Shown one piece after another: positions 8,328 through 16,363 of a DNA stretch of 64,000 bases (position 1 is the stretch's first letter; each line of letters begins with the position of its first letter). Below the pieces are notes generated by a model, which saw only the letters and a list, made by a program, of their open reading frames with translations, had not been told where the DNA came from and did not search any database. The DNA is from Salivita marina (GTDB lineage Bacteria; Pseudomonadota; Gammaproteobacteria; Pseudomonadales; Azotimanducaceae). The translations under genes were made by a program, and so were the position numbers. The DNA is taken from assembly GCA_038144425.1 (NCBI GenBank), contig JAYQNS010000004.1:868001-932000 (forward strand). Direction: 5' to 3'.

Positions 8328-8747
8328 ATGGTCACTAACGAATCAATCCTACTTCCTGTCTTTGGGCTGGCCCTGTGGACTGTCGTCATGCTGCTGTGGA
8401 CGCTGGTCACCCGCATCCCAGCGATTAACGCCCAGGGCGGGGTAGGTGGCTTTGGCCATCCGCTTGATATGGCAAAGCTTCCCGTTCACGTCCGCCGCAT
8501 CTCTGACAATCACAATCATCTTTATGAGCAGCCGACGATTTTCTACGCGGTCTGCTTAGCAGTTGCGGTGCTAGGCCACGCTACGGAAACGCTGGTGCTG
8601 CTGGCCTGGGCTTTCGTAGCCGCAAGGATCGTCCATTCTTTGGTCCAAGCGCTGATCAACGTGGTGCTTGTGCGCTTTGCTGTGTTTCTGGTCGCCTGGG
8701 CAGCTCTTCTGGGGATGATCGTGGTTGAGTGTCAGCGATTACTCTGA
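8328..8747 (+). CDS. MAPEG family membrane protein, copy 2
   Basis: A 139-residue paralogue of 5422-5841 differing at only a small number of positions and of equal length. It keeps NHNHLYEQPTIFYAV and all four hydrophobic segments. The start ATG 8328 has the same GGGGAGGAG site as copy 1. Most nucleotide differences are silent, which suggests the copy is under selection even though the gene behind it has decayed. Product class and likely glutathione link are as for copy 1. Confidence 0.85.
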   Translation: MVTNESILLPVFGLALWTVVMLLWTLVTRIPAINAQGGVGGFGHPLDMAKLPVHVRRISDNHNHLYEQPTIFYAVCLAVAVLGHATETLVLLAWAFVAARIVHSLVQALINVVLVRFAVFLVAWAALLGMIVVECQRLL

Positions 8748-8856
8748 CGCACTCATGGTAGGGGGCATGCCGGTTTTGGTGCTGTTTCCTCAGGGCTGGC
8801 CTTTAAAGACTGTAAAGACATTTTTTGGGCGAGTAATTAAACAAAGCCTCGGGTGG

Positions 8857-9143
8857 TTGCCGGTCCCATAGACTGAAGCGCAGAGGCTGGGTGTAGCTTT
8901 CGGCATGAGCGTCGCCTGGAGGCTGGCTTTCTAAACGAACTGTGCGTTGCCGGCCGCGCGCTGCGATGTTTGCGACCGTCAAGCTCGAAGCAGACGGCAC
9001 CCCCAATTCAGCGGACGTGGGAGACTGCAACTAAAGGCCTCCGAGCTCGATGATGCACTTGGACGCGATAGTGTCGCAGCTCGGAATCGCCGGACCCTCA
9101 TGATATGCCATGCGCTAGAAGGCGCCGTGGGCCGAGATGGGTT
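8857..9143 (+). pseudogene. decayed GST gene, remnant of the duplicated MAPEG-GST unit
   Basis: After MAPEG copy 2 the DNA still aligns with the intact GST at 5918. The start is TTG instead of ATG. Codon 5 is TAG (8869-8871) where the intact gene has CAG. GCTGGGTGTAGCTTTCGGCA matches the intact TLGEAFGM region. Near 9112-9143 the frame again reads ALEGAVGRDG, identical to the C-terminal domain of the intact GST. About 430 bp between these anchors have been deleted or scrambled. It cannot encode a functional GST. Confidence 0.75.
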
Positions 9144-9336
9144 AAACCGCCAGCCTCACTCGCCTTAGGCAATGAGAAATTCATCCTGACGTTATCCGAA
9201 AGCCACGCTTACATTTACCGCCCCTAGGCACCCCGCGGCGCCCTGCAGTTGTTGGGAGCGCTGATTCCGGGCAGGGTGGGAGCCTGGGCAGTTCGTCGCC
9301 ATCGATTTTGGCGGCTCAAGAAAAGAGAGACGCATT

Positions 9337-11283
9337 ATGGTCAAGATTCGATCTGGGGCCCTCTTGTTGGGGCTTACGGCAATGCTTGTGGCGGGCTGTG
9401 GAGGGGGTGGGTCTGGCCCCGAGGCCAATCCCCTTGCGGGTCCCCTCGGGCCGCGATCTATTTCCTTGACGGGGATCCAAAGCCCCACAAAGTCCGTTTA
9501 CCGAAAGGGTGAGCCAATCACCATCGAGTACTCTGTAGGCTCCTCCGGGGTCGACGCGCAAGATGTCATTATGAACTTCTCCCTGGTTCCCACCAGCGAG
9601 CTGGCCCTGCTTTTAGCCGATGAAGAGACCTCAGCTATAGCCCTCGGCGATACGCTAATCGAGTCCATTTCTCCTGGTTTTGTAAATCTCTCCGCCGATT
9701 TCACTATTCCAAACGACATCGTAGGGGGGCAGGAGTATGTGATCATGGGGTCGCTCGACCCGGAAGGTCGAGCAACCGCGGACGGCGATTTCTCCGATAA
9801 CCTTTCGCGAAACTTCAGCGCTACTTTCGATGATCCCACGACCAAGGTGATCACCGTTGCGGACGAGTTCATCAACGATCTGTCCATCGAAGACGCCGCG
9901 GTGGGGGAGGGCTTCATTCTGCTGGAGACGCCAGCAAACGCCGTCGCTGCCTCGGGTAGTCGCTCCGCCGCCAATATTGTGCGAGTCGCTGACGATCCTA
10001 ACGAGTCTAATGCCGTTGGTCATATCGACGTACGGAAGCTTGGCGGTGATGCCATGTCTGCCATCATCCAAGTTGATGTAATCATTGATGGCCAGGAAAC
10101 CGCCGCATTTATGTGGAAGGGGGAAAACGACGAGTGGGTCAATGAAGCGCCCTACACCGTCCCCAACCCAAACGACGTACATTTTGTTCCCTGGGATATC
10201 CGGCTGTCGGAAGCCCAACGGAATGCACTTTTCGCGGCCTACGATCCTGCCGCGGAGAGCAACGTGGCGACCTTCCGATTTCGGATCCAGCAAACCGATG
10301 GTGCTCAAGACGAGAATCCGGATAACAACAGCTTTGAGCTAGAGGTGCCCTTCCGCTTCTTCCTGCCCGGAGAGGCGCCGGAAGAGGTGGCGACGGAAAA
10401 CGTCTCCGAGAGCGCGGTTGCCGCGACGGGCGCGGCAACTGCCCTCAAGCAGCTCGGCTCGGGGGCCACCCGCGGCGCACAAAGCAGCGGCGCGCTGCGT
10501 TTCCATCGTAAGTATTCCCAAACTTATGGGAGTAAGAAAAAGTTTGCGATTCGCCTCGCCGCTGAATCTTTCAATGATTTGAACGGTTCTGCAGGCACGG
10601 GCCGTGTGTATAACAATGCCCGTGTCGACGGCTACGCCCTGGGTAAGAGGCTTACCTTAGCTCGCGCCTTCGGGAATATTGAGGCGAACGCCCGGGCGGG
10701 GTCTGCGGGTTACCGCGGTTATGCCTACGTCTTTGGCGGGGTCGTACTTGACCAAAGTCGAAGCGCCTCCACTAGCATTTCTAGAGACTGGGGGCTGTCT
10801 TGGCGTGAGGAGCGAACCTTTGCGAGCTCCACCTTTTTCGCCGGCCCCGTTCCGATCCGAGTTTCTGCTGGCGCCTCGGGCACGGTGGGCTTTGGCGCCG
10901 GCCTTTCCCTTGATGGTGGGGTGATCGAGGGCTACGGGGATCTCTTTTATGCTGACCTGGACGCTTATGCGCAGGGTGGGGTGGATGCGGGTTTCGCTGG
11001 CGGTGGTATTCGCGCCGAGCTCCTTCTCCTCCAGCATACTTTTCGGGTCACGGGTGCCGCGGATCTCAGCAAGCTGACGAGTCGTCGGGTCACCCTTTCT
11101 GCCAATGCTCAAAATCGAATTCGGGCGGTGGAGGGGAGATTTTATCTATACGGTTTCTATCGCTACTTTAAGTGGTGCTGTAAATTTAAGAAGCGCGAGA
11201 AGCGCGTGACGCTCTACAACACGGGGGCACTTTTTAAGAAGAATTGGACGCTGCTTAGCGCTTCCCAGACCGTCACCTTCTGA
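9337..11283 (+). CDS. large CARDB-like lipoprotein
   Basis: A 648-residue protein with a lipoprotein signal: residues 1-21 end in MLVAGC, cysteine 21 being lipidated. Residues ~40-170 and ~225-345 look like two CARDB-type beta-sandwich modules (YSVGSSGVDAQDVIMNFSLV; ...DENPDNNSFELEV). From about residue 395 to the end the chain is Gly/Ser/Tyr-rich and beta-like (GASGTVGFGAGLSLDGGV), and it closes with an aromatic residue. No enzyme motif is visible. It lies 78 bp upstream of the HEAT-repeat gene on the same strand. Role inferred as cell-surface partner of that protein. Confidence 0.6.
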   Translation: MVKIRSGALLLGLTAMLVAGCGGGGSGPEANPLAGPLGPRSISLTGIQSPTKSVYRKGEPITIEYSVGSSGVDAQDVIMNFSLVPTSELALLLADEETSAIALGDTLIESISPGFVNLSADFTIPNDIVGGQEYVIMGSLDPEGRATADGDFSDNLSRNFSATFDDPTTKVITVADEFINDLSIEDAAVGEGFILLETPANAVAASGSRSAANIVRVADDPNESNAVGHIDVRKLGGDAMSAIIQVDVIIDGQETAAFMWKGENDEWVNEAPYTVPNPNDVHFVPWDIRLSEAQRNALFAAYDPAAESNVATFRFRIQQTDGAQDENPDNNSFELEVPFRFFLPGEAPEEVATENVSESAVAATGAATALKQLGSGATRGAQSSGALRFHRKYSQTYGSKKKFAIRLAAESFNDLNGSAGTGRVYNNARVDGYALGKRLTLARAFGNIEANARAGSAGYRGYAYVFGGVVLDQSRSASTSISRDWGLSWREERTFASSTFFAGPVPIRVSAGASGTVGFGAGLSLDGGVIEGYGDLFYADLDAYAQGGVDAGFAGGGIRAELLLLQHTFRVTGAADLSKLTSRRVTLSANAQNRIRAVEGRFYLYGFYRYFKWCCKFKKREKRVTLYNTGALFKKNWTLLSASQTVTF

Positions 11284-11290
11284 TCGTGCG

Positions 11291-11330
11291 AAGGGGGCCG
11301 TCACCAGCGGTGGCGGTCGCCCCTTAATTT
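11291..11330 (+). terminator. intercistronic hairpin between the lipoprotein and HEAT genes
   Basis: AAGGGG (11291-11296) pairs with CCCCTT (11320-11325). Inside, CCGTCACC (11298-11305) pairs with GGTGGCGG (11309-11316) over an AGC loop. The downstream T content is modest (TTAATTTC), so it may terminate only part of the transcripts or protect the 3' end of the upstream message. Either way it would lower expression of the second gene. Confidence 0.6.
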
Positions 11331-11361
11331 CGCTCTTCAGGATCCGAGGAGCTCCAAGCTT

Positions 11362-13101
11362 ATGAACATGCGTTCCTGGCGGCCTGCCCGCGGGATTCTT
11401 GCCCTGCTGCTTTTCTTTTACCCATCGCTCACCTTTGGTGCGGAAGTCTGCATTAGCGGAGGAACGTTCCTTTCTAAAGCTCGGATCTTTTTGTCCCAGG
11501 ATAATCAGATCAATGAGTCTGAGGTGACCTTCTCTGCAACGCTCTTCACCCGGACTCTATTGGCCGAGGAAGAAAACTTCTGGGTGGGATATCAGTTCCA
11601 GAATGCTGGCCTCCAGGAAAACGATCAGATCGCTTCGCCGATTTTTTACACCGTGCCCTTCGCTGTGCGCATTAACCGCGAAACGGGAGCCTTTGAAGAA
11701 GTGGTGGTGAATGCGCCCTTGAAGGGCGAGGACGAGGCTCGCCTTCTGGCGCTCTATGATCTGCTACATAGCCTTCCCAGTGAGCTTTTAGACGCGCAAT
11801 CCCCGGTGGTGGTGCGGGAGCGTGATCGAGTCGGGGTCGTAGAAACGCAATATTTGAGCCCACGGCTTGGGGAGGTGGTACGGCGGCGGCAAGCGTACGT
11901 CAGCCTAGGCGGAAGCCGGGAAGGGGATGGCTTGCTGGAAGCGGTGGAGCTTGAGGAAGATCGAACGGAGTTCAGGGAGCAGGCGTGCGGGTTCCGGGAA
12001 CTTAAGGGCAGGGCTCGCGTAACAGCTCGCTTTAATGGCGGTTTGACGGTACTGACGCAGCAGCAGCATGAGACAAGCCTTGGGTCCCAGCCGGTACCGG
12101 ACCAACTTCGCCTTGCCCTGCTTCCCCCGGACCCGCGGACCTGGCCGCCGCTCACGGTAGCAGATGTCTATCCCCGACCAGTCCGCCGACCGCTGGCCAG
12201 CGCTGAGCTTTTTCTGGAGCAGTTAAACCGTTTGGGTGCTGTGGAAGTTTTCGATGGAGAAGCGCTTAAGCGTCTGCTTTTTGATAATGACGACTTCCTT
12301 CAGAGTTTACGCCCAACTCTCGCCAATTCCGGCTTTAGCTCGGATTTCGAGCAGGAGTTGCTGCTTCGCCTGGGGCAGGCGAACAGCACTAACGCCCGGG
12401 GTCTGCTCACAAGTTTGATTACGGACGACGCCGTCAATCCAGAAACCCGTTTCGGAAGTTTGATGGGTATGCGTTATTCGGAGGATAAGCTCGAGCCTGA
12501 GCTTCAGGACGCCCTGTTCGACTACGCCAACCTCTCGAACTTAAACGAGGTGGATCAGCAGCTCGCGGATTCCACGCTTTTAGTACTCGGGACACTGTCA
12601 GGTACTACGCGAGATCGGGGGCTCGAGCGTCGCCTGGCTGACCGGCTGATGAGTGCCGGGGATGAAAGCAGTGCCCTAGTTGCCCTTTCTGCCCTCGGCA
12701 ATTCTGGCACCGAGAGCAGCGGGCAGATCCTCGGTCGTTATCTTTCCGATCCTTCTCCCAGCCTCCGGCGGCGGGCAGCGGAATCGCTGGGGCAGATTCC
12801 GGGCGACACCGCGAAGCTGGCCCTTGCGGAACATCTCAGTGCAGAGCGTCAGCCCCAGGTGCTCGGCGCCATGATTGAGAGCTTCGGCCGCCGGCCGTTG
12901 GCAAGAGAGGATTTGCCCCCTCTTATCGAGAAAGCTGTGCCCAGCGAGCCCCTTGCGGTTCGTCGTGCGGCGATCGGTGCCCTGGCGGGGCAGGTCCCCC
13001 ATCTCCCAGAAGCGTCATCAGCCTTAAGGCAAATCATGACCCAAACCACTGACCGTCAGTCGCTTGAGACGATCATGGGGGCCCTCTACAGCGGCGATTG
13101 A
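11362..13101 (+). CDS. secreted HEAT-repeat protein, vitellogenin_N-like layout
   Basis: A 579-residue protein with a signal peptide (residues 1-27, ending SLTFGA). Residues ~28-200 are beta-rich and include FAVRINRETGAFEEVVV and a YLSPRLGEVVRRRQAYVS stretch. Residues ~265-579 are helical repeats, with ALVALSALGNSGTESSGQIL and RRRAAESLGQIP typical of HEAT/superhelix units. A beta-barrel of this kind followed by a helical superhelix with 'ALGN-G' motifs is the order found in the vitellogenin_N module of large lipid-transfer proteins, so lipid binding is a hypothesis. GAGGAG precedes the start. A plain HEAT-repeat scaffold is the alternative. Confidence 0.6.
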   Translation: MNMRSWRPARGILALLLFFYPSLTFGAEVCISGGTFLSKARIFLSQDNQINESEVTFSATLFTRTLLAEEENFWVGYQFQNAGLQENDQIASPIFYTVPFAVRINRETGAFEEVVVNAPLKGEDEARLLALYDLLHSLPSELLDAQSPVVVRERDRVGVVETQYLSPRLGEVVRRRQAYVSLGGSREGDGLLEAVELEEDRTEFREQACGFRELKGRARVTARFNGGLTVLTQQQHETSLGSQPVPDQLRLALLPPDPRTWPPLTVADVYPRPVRRPLASAELFLEQLNRLGAVEVFDGEALKRLLFDNDDFLQSLRPTLANSGFSSDFEQELLLRLGQANSTNARGLLTSLITDDAVNPETRFGSLMGMRYSEDKLEPELQDALFDYANLSNLNEVDQQLADSTLLVLGTLSGTTRDRGLERRLADRLMSAGDESSALVALSALGNSGTESSGQILGRYLSDPSPSLRRRAAESLGQIPGDTAKLALAEHLSAERQPQVLGAMIESFGRRPLAREDLPPLIEKAVPSEPLAVRRAAIGALAGQVPHLPEASSALRQIMTQTTDRQSLETIMGALYSGD

Positions 13102-13243
13102 GTTTGCCCTGCCCTTGCTCTCGCTTTAGGGCGACGGACGCTTCGGCCAGCTCGGTATTCCTAGCGCCGTTTTCGAAGCCTCGGCGGAAGCTAATACTTC
13201 AGCGTAGGGGCGAAGCTGTCTAAGGAGGGTGGTCAGCGCTTGC

Positions 13244-14038
13244 TTAGGCGTGGCGGACGAGGCCAAGTTGCCGTACGGAGGCGACGAGCGCCCCGCGACT
13301 ATCCCAGAGGCCACCGGTCTCAAGCATGCGATCACCTTGCTGGTCCGTGCTGGAGAAGGCGCCGGCAATCCACCCGGGAGCTGGACACCGGCGCAGCTCA
13401 ACATTCAGCGAAACCGTGGGCACCCAACCTACGGCGCCGAGAAGTCCAAAGACCGACGGAGGAAAGGCGTCGCAAAACAGGGCAAGCGCCTGGGGGTCCG
13501 GATCGGTGCCGTCACGGAAGCGTATCCAGCCGCTGATAGCGGCAGCCTCGGCTTGTCCCGGTGCGGCCTGGGCGGGGTTCAGGCGCACGTCAAGGCGTTC
13601 TGCGATGGGGAGCGTGACTCCCTGTAGGGCGGAACCGCGGTCCATGCAGAGCTCCGGTGCCGGCAGTGTCGGGGCTTTGGGCTGGCGGTCGGATGGCCCC
13701 GGAGCTTCGGTGGGCAGCGTTCCGTAGGTCGCGAGCACAACCAGGCGCGTTTTCCCCTCTTGCGCGAGCCGCACCTGCCCCGTTGCGAATTGCTTTCCGG
13801 TCTTAAGTACCTCAACGAAACAGTCGCAAGGCGCTGCTCCCTCGCCCGGTCGGAGGTAGTGAGCGGCAATACTCACGGGATGGGGCTGGGGCAATTCCGC
13901 GCCAAGTGCCTTGAGCGCCAGGGCCAGAAGATAGCCCCCGTTGGGGTTCGCGCCGATGCTCCAGTGAGGTGACACCTGGCTGACCCAGTGGCCCTGGGCG
14001 GCCTGGGAAAGGGGACGTTCATTGTGAAAGTGGCTCAT
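13244..14038 (-). CDS. acyl-CoA thioesterase family protein (double hotdog)
   Basis: A 264-residue cytoplasmic protein of the TesB-like/4HBT_3 double-hotdog group, which hydrolyses acyl-CoA thioesters. The first hotdog has HWSIGANPNGGYLLALALKA, the usual start of this family, and AAHYLRPGEGAAPCDCFVEV. The second hotdog is residues ~150-264 with WIRFRDGTDPDPQALALFCD and PTVSLNVELRR. It is transcribed toward the HEAT gene and is not obviously part of an operon. Substrate chain length cannot be read from the sequence. Confidence 0.85.
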   Translation of the reverse strand: MSHFHNERPLSQAAQGHWVSQVSPHWSIGANPNGGYLLALALKALGAELPQPHPVSIAAHYLRPGEGAAPCDCFVEVLKTGKQFATGQVRLAQEGKTRLVVLATYGTLPTEAPGPSDRQPKAPTLPAPELCMDRGSALQGVTLPIAERLDVRLNPAQAAPGQAEAAAISGWIRFRDGTDPDPQALALFCDAFPPSVFGLLGAVGWVPTVSLNVELRRCPAPGWIAGAFSSTDQQGDRMLETGGLWDSRGALVASVRQLGLVRHA

Positions 14039-14270
14039 CGAGGCATCTCTCCTTAAGCCGCGCAGAGCCTACGGCAGCAAGCGCCCGTTGCCTAGCTCGG
14101 CGCCCCGGCCGGGAATGAGGAGAAGACCGATTAAGAGCCTAGCGCCTGGGGGCATTCGCTATTTTGCTGCCGTGCTAAAGGGGCTGGGGGGAGCAGCGGT
14201 AAGCGTCGACGACTGAGCTAGAGCGACCATTCGCTCCCATGGAGGGCGCGGCGTGTGCGAATGCTCGCCG

Positions 14271-14300
14271 CAAAGAAAAGCGCCCCAGGGCAGGGGCGCT
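14271..14300 (-). terminator. Rho-independent terminator of the porin gene
   Basis: AGCGCCCC (14279-14286) pairs perfectly with GGGGCGCT (14293-14300) around a 6-nt loop. On the minus strand the stem is followed by CTTTTCTTTG. It lies 29 bp beyond the porin stop codon. Confidence 0.9.
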
Positions 14301-14328
14301 CGACTGGTGCGTTTCGACACGCTTCCCG

Positions 14329-15456
14329 TTAGAAGCCACCAAGCTGATAGATCACTTCCACCATGGCGGTGAACTGCTTGTCTTCCGTGAGCGTGCCGTC
14401 GCCATCGGCGAAACCTAGGTTGGCGACTTCATCGCTCTTATCGAAGCGGCCCTCGGCCCGAATCATGAGCTCCGGCGTGAGCTTGTGATCGAGCGTGCCG
14501 GTGATGGTCCAGTACTCGAGGTCGTCGTCGGCGATCAGGAAGTCCTCCTCGGCCGTGACACGCTCAACCCGCACGGCGAAGCCCGTGGTGTCGGAGAAGG
14601 CATAGCGCCCCGCTGCCGCGACGCCTAAAGCCGAACCAGTCTCCGCGAGATCGTCGCCATCAGTGGCGAGGTAGTCGACGTTCAGCCAAGCCGAGAAGGC
14701 ATCGGAAATATCCCGGCTGACAAGCAGATCGTAAACACCCAGCTGGCAGTCGGCGCTGGGGGCGCAGCCCTGGCTGTTATCTTGACCATAGATGGCGCTA
14801 ACGCCGACGTAGGTCCCTTCGATATCCCAGGACAGCTGACCCGTCACGACTTTCTGCGAGCTATCGTCGTCAAAGGTATCGCTGTAAAGGTCGTTTACCA
14901 CCCCAAAGGCCACACCCGTGTTGCCAATGGTGGTGGAAGCGATGACGCCGCTGTGCGTAATGGGTTGGAGCCCGTATACCGCGCCGCGGGTAATGTTGTA
15001 GTTGGCGTTGGTCTCGAGCACCTCTGCGCCCAGCAGCGTGGTGAGGCGTCCGGCCTTAATCTCTACCCCTTCGCCGATGGGTGCAAGATAGCTCACCCAA
15101 CCGGAGTAGATGAGTCCGGAGTCTTCGTTGCCACCTTGCTGCTCAGCAATCTTTCCGTAGGTGTAGTCGAGGTGGAAGCCCGCGCGGCTGTCTTCCGTTG
15201 CTGCTTTATCAATGGACAGCCACGCCTGATCCAGGGAGAAGGTGTTGGCGTCGGGATGGGAGAAGTAGCCCGTGCCCAGATTTGCGTCGCTGCTTTCTTT
15301 TAAGCGATGCATGTAGCTGCCCGCTGCCCAGGCCGAAACCTCCGTGCCCGCGAGCAAGCTGTCAAAGGGATTCTCCGCCGCCTGGCTTGCCACGGGGAGA
15401 GCGGCGATTAGGGGGGCGCTAAGGGCGATCAGCGCTGCGTGGGGTTTCGGAAACAT
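14329..15456 (-). CDS. BBP2-type outer-membrane beta-barrel porin
   Basis: A 375-residue exported protein with a signal peptide (AALIALSAPLIAALPVASQA) and a beta-barrel that ends in phenylalanine, as outer-membrane barrels do. The segment IKAGRLTTLLGAEVLETNAN followed by YNITRG is the characteristic strand pair of the putative beta-barrel porin-2 family. Three ATGs lie close together. I chose 15456 because AAGAAGG sits about 9 bp upstream, whereas it abuts the first ATG. It is divergent from glnK-amtB and shares the 500-bp regulatory region with it, so nitrogen control is plausible but unproven. Solute unknown. Confidence 0.8.
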   Translation of the reverse strand: MFPKPHAALIALSAPLIAALPVASQAAENPFDSLLAGTEVSAWAAGSYMHRLKESSDANLGTGYFSHPDANTFSLDQAWLSIDKAATEDSRAGFHLDYTYGKIAEQQGGNEDSGLIYSGWVSYLAPIGEGVEIKAGRLTTLLGAEVLETNANYNITRGAVYGLQPITHSGVIASTTIGNTGVAFGVVNDLYSDTFDDDSSQKVVTGQLSWDIEGTYVGVSAIYGQDNSQGCAPSADCQLGVYDLLVSRDISDAFSAWLNVDYLATDGDDLAETGSALGVAAAGRYAFSDTTGFAVRVERVTAEEDFLIADDDLEYWTITGTLDHKLTPELMIRAEGRFDKSDEVANLGFADGDGTLTEDKQFTAMVEVIYQLGGF

Positions 15457-15672
15457 TTGCATCATCCTTCTTTGGTTCGACGGGGGTCAGGGGACTAAGC
15501 CTTTGCGCGCGCCGGGCGCAGCTGCGCTCGATGTGCGGTGATGGGGCATCTGCAGATCCCATGCCAATTCAGCGCTTAGCGGGTTCCGGTGACCCCTTCT
15601 CTCTGTCCCTTTCCGCGACCCTGGAAGGTAACGCCCCGAAATCGCTCAATGCCATGAGGGCATGGGCATGCT

Positions 15673-15689
15673 TGCGCTCTTTTGGTGCG
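15673..15689 (+). promoter_or_regulatory. NtrC-like binding site 1
   Basis: TGCGCT-CTTTT-GGTGCG resembles the NtrC dyad TGCACC-N5-GGTGCA, with 9 of 12 specified bases matching. It lies about 185 bp upstream of the sigma-54 promoter, a usual enhancer distance. Confidence 0.6.
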
Positions 15690-15747
15690 ATATCCCATGA
15701 GGCGTAAAAAGCCCTGGTTTTTCCAAGCTTCCTCCCCTAGAGCTTTC

Positions 15748-15764
15748 TGCTGCTTTTTGGTGCG
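15748..15764 (+). promoter_or_regulatory. NtrC-like binding site 2
   Basis: TGCTGC-TTTTT-GGTGCG has the same half-site and spacing as site 1. It is 75 bp (about seven helical turns) further downstream and about 100 bp before the sigma-54 promoter. Paired sites of this kind allow cooperative NtrC binding. Confidence 0.6.
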
Positions 15765-15857
15765 CTGCTAGAAACCTCTCCGTTTTCTGCGCAAGGCCGG
15801 GGCAAGGTGAGCCACAAAGTGAGCTTGAGGCGACCAATTTCAAGCCAGGAGACAAAA

Positions 15858-15873
15858 CGGCACGGTCTTTGCT
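15858..15873 (+). promoter_or_regulatory. sigma-54 promoter of glnK-amtB
   Basis: CGGCACGGTCTTTGCT contains the invariant GG (15859-15860) and GC (15871-15872) separated by 10 bp and matches TGGCACG-N4-TTGC at all but the first base. It lies about 95 bp before the glnK start. Together with the two upstream NtrC-like sites it predicts induction under nitrogen limitation. Confidence 0.88.
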
Positions 15874-15967
15874 GAAGCCCTCAGGAGCACCGCCGGCGAA
15901 GGGCTGGTGATGTGGTCTCTGTCCTGTCCCGGGCGCCTGGCGCGCCCTGCAGCGTGAGGAGCGCGTC

Positions 15968-16306
15968 ATGAAATTAGTCACGGCCATTGTTAAGCCGTTT
16001 AAGAGTGAAGACGTCCGAGAAGCTCTCTCGGAAATTGGAATCCAGGGGATGACCGTTACAGAGGTCAAAGGATTCGGCCGGCAAAAGGGCCACTCGGAGC
16101 TCTACCGGGGGTCGGAATATGTCGTCGATTTCCTTCCCAAGATTCGTATAGAAGTGGCTATTGATGACAGTCAGCTCGATGCCGTAGTCGATGCCATCAC
16201 CAAAACAGCAAATACGGGAAAGGTGGGTGACGGCAAGATCTTCGTCTCCACCCTTGATGAGGTGATTCGCATTCGGACCGGGGAAACCGGCGCGGATGCC
16301 GTTTAA
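15968..16306 (+). CDS. glnK: nitrogen regulatory PII protein GlnK
   Basis: A 112-residue trimeric signalling protein that binds ATP/ADP and 2-oxoglutarate and blocks the AmtB channel when nitrogen is plentiful. Length and sequence are standard. The T-loop YRGSEYVVDFLPK carries tyrosine 51, the uridylylation site. The B-loop (TGKVGDGKIFV) and C-loop (VIRIRTGETG) ATP-binding segments are intact. It stands 57 bp before amtB, the universal glnK-amtB pairing, and follows the sigma-54/NtrC region. Confidence 0.97.
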   Translation: MKLVTAIVKPFKSEDVREALSEIGIQGMTVTEVKGFGRQKGHSELYRGSEYVVDFLPKIRIEVAIDDSQLDAVVDAITKTANTGKVGDGKIFVSTLDEVIRIRTGETGADAV

Positions 16307-16363
16307 ATCGGGCCGGCTGCTGGCTGCCCTCTGGCTTAAAAGGACCTCGCAAGGAGGATTCAC

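Noticed and set aside
1680..9200. Chromosomal integron cassette array
   Set aside because: All genes are on one strand and some lie between repeats, and isolated GTTRRRY or RYYYAAC matches occur (for example near 3547 and 4709). I could not pair them into complementary attC arms, and there is no integron integrase in view.
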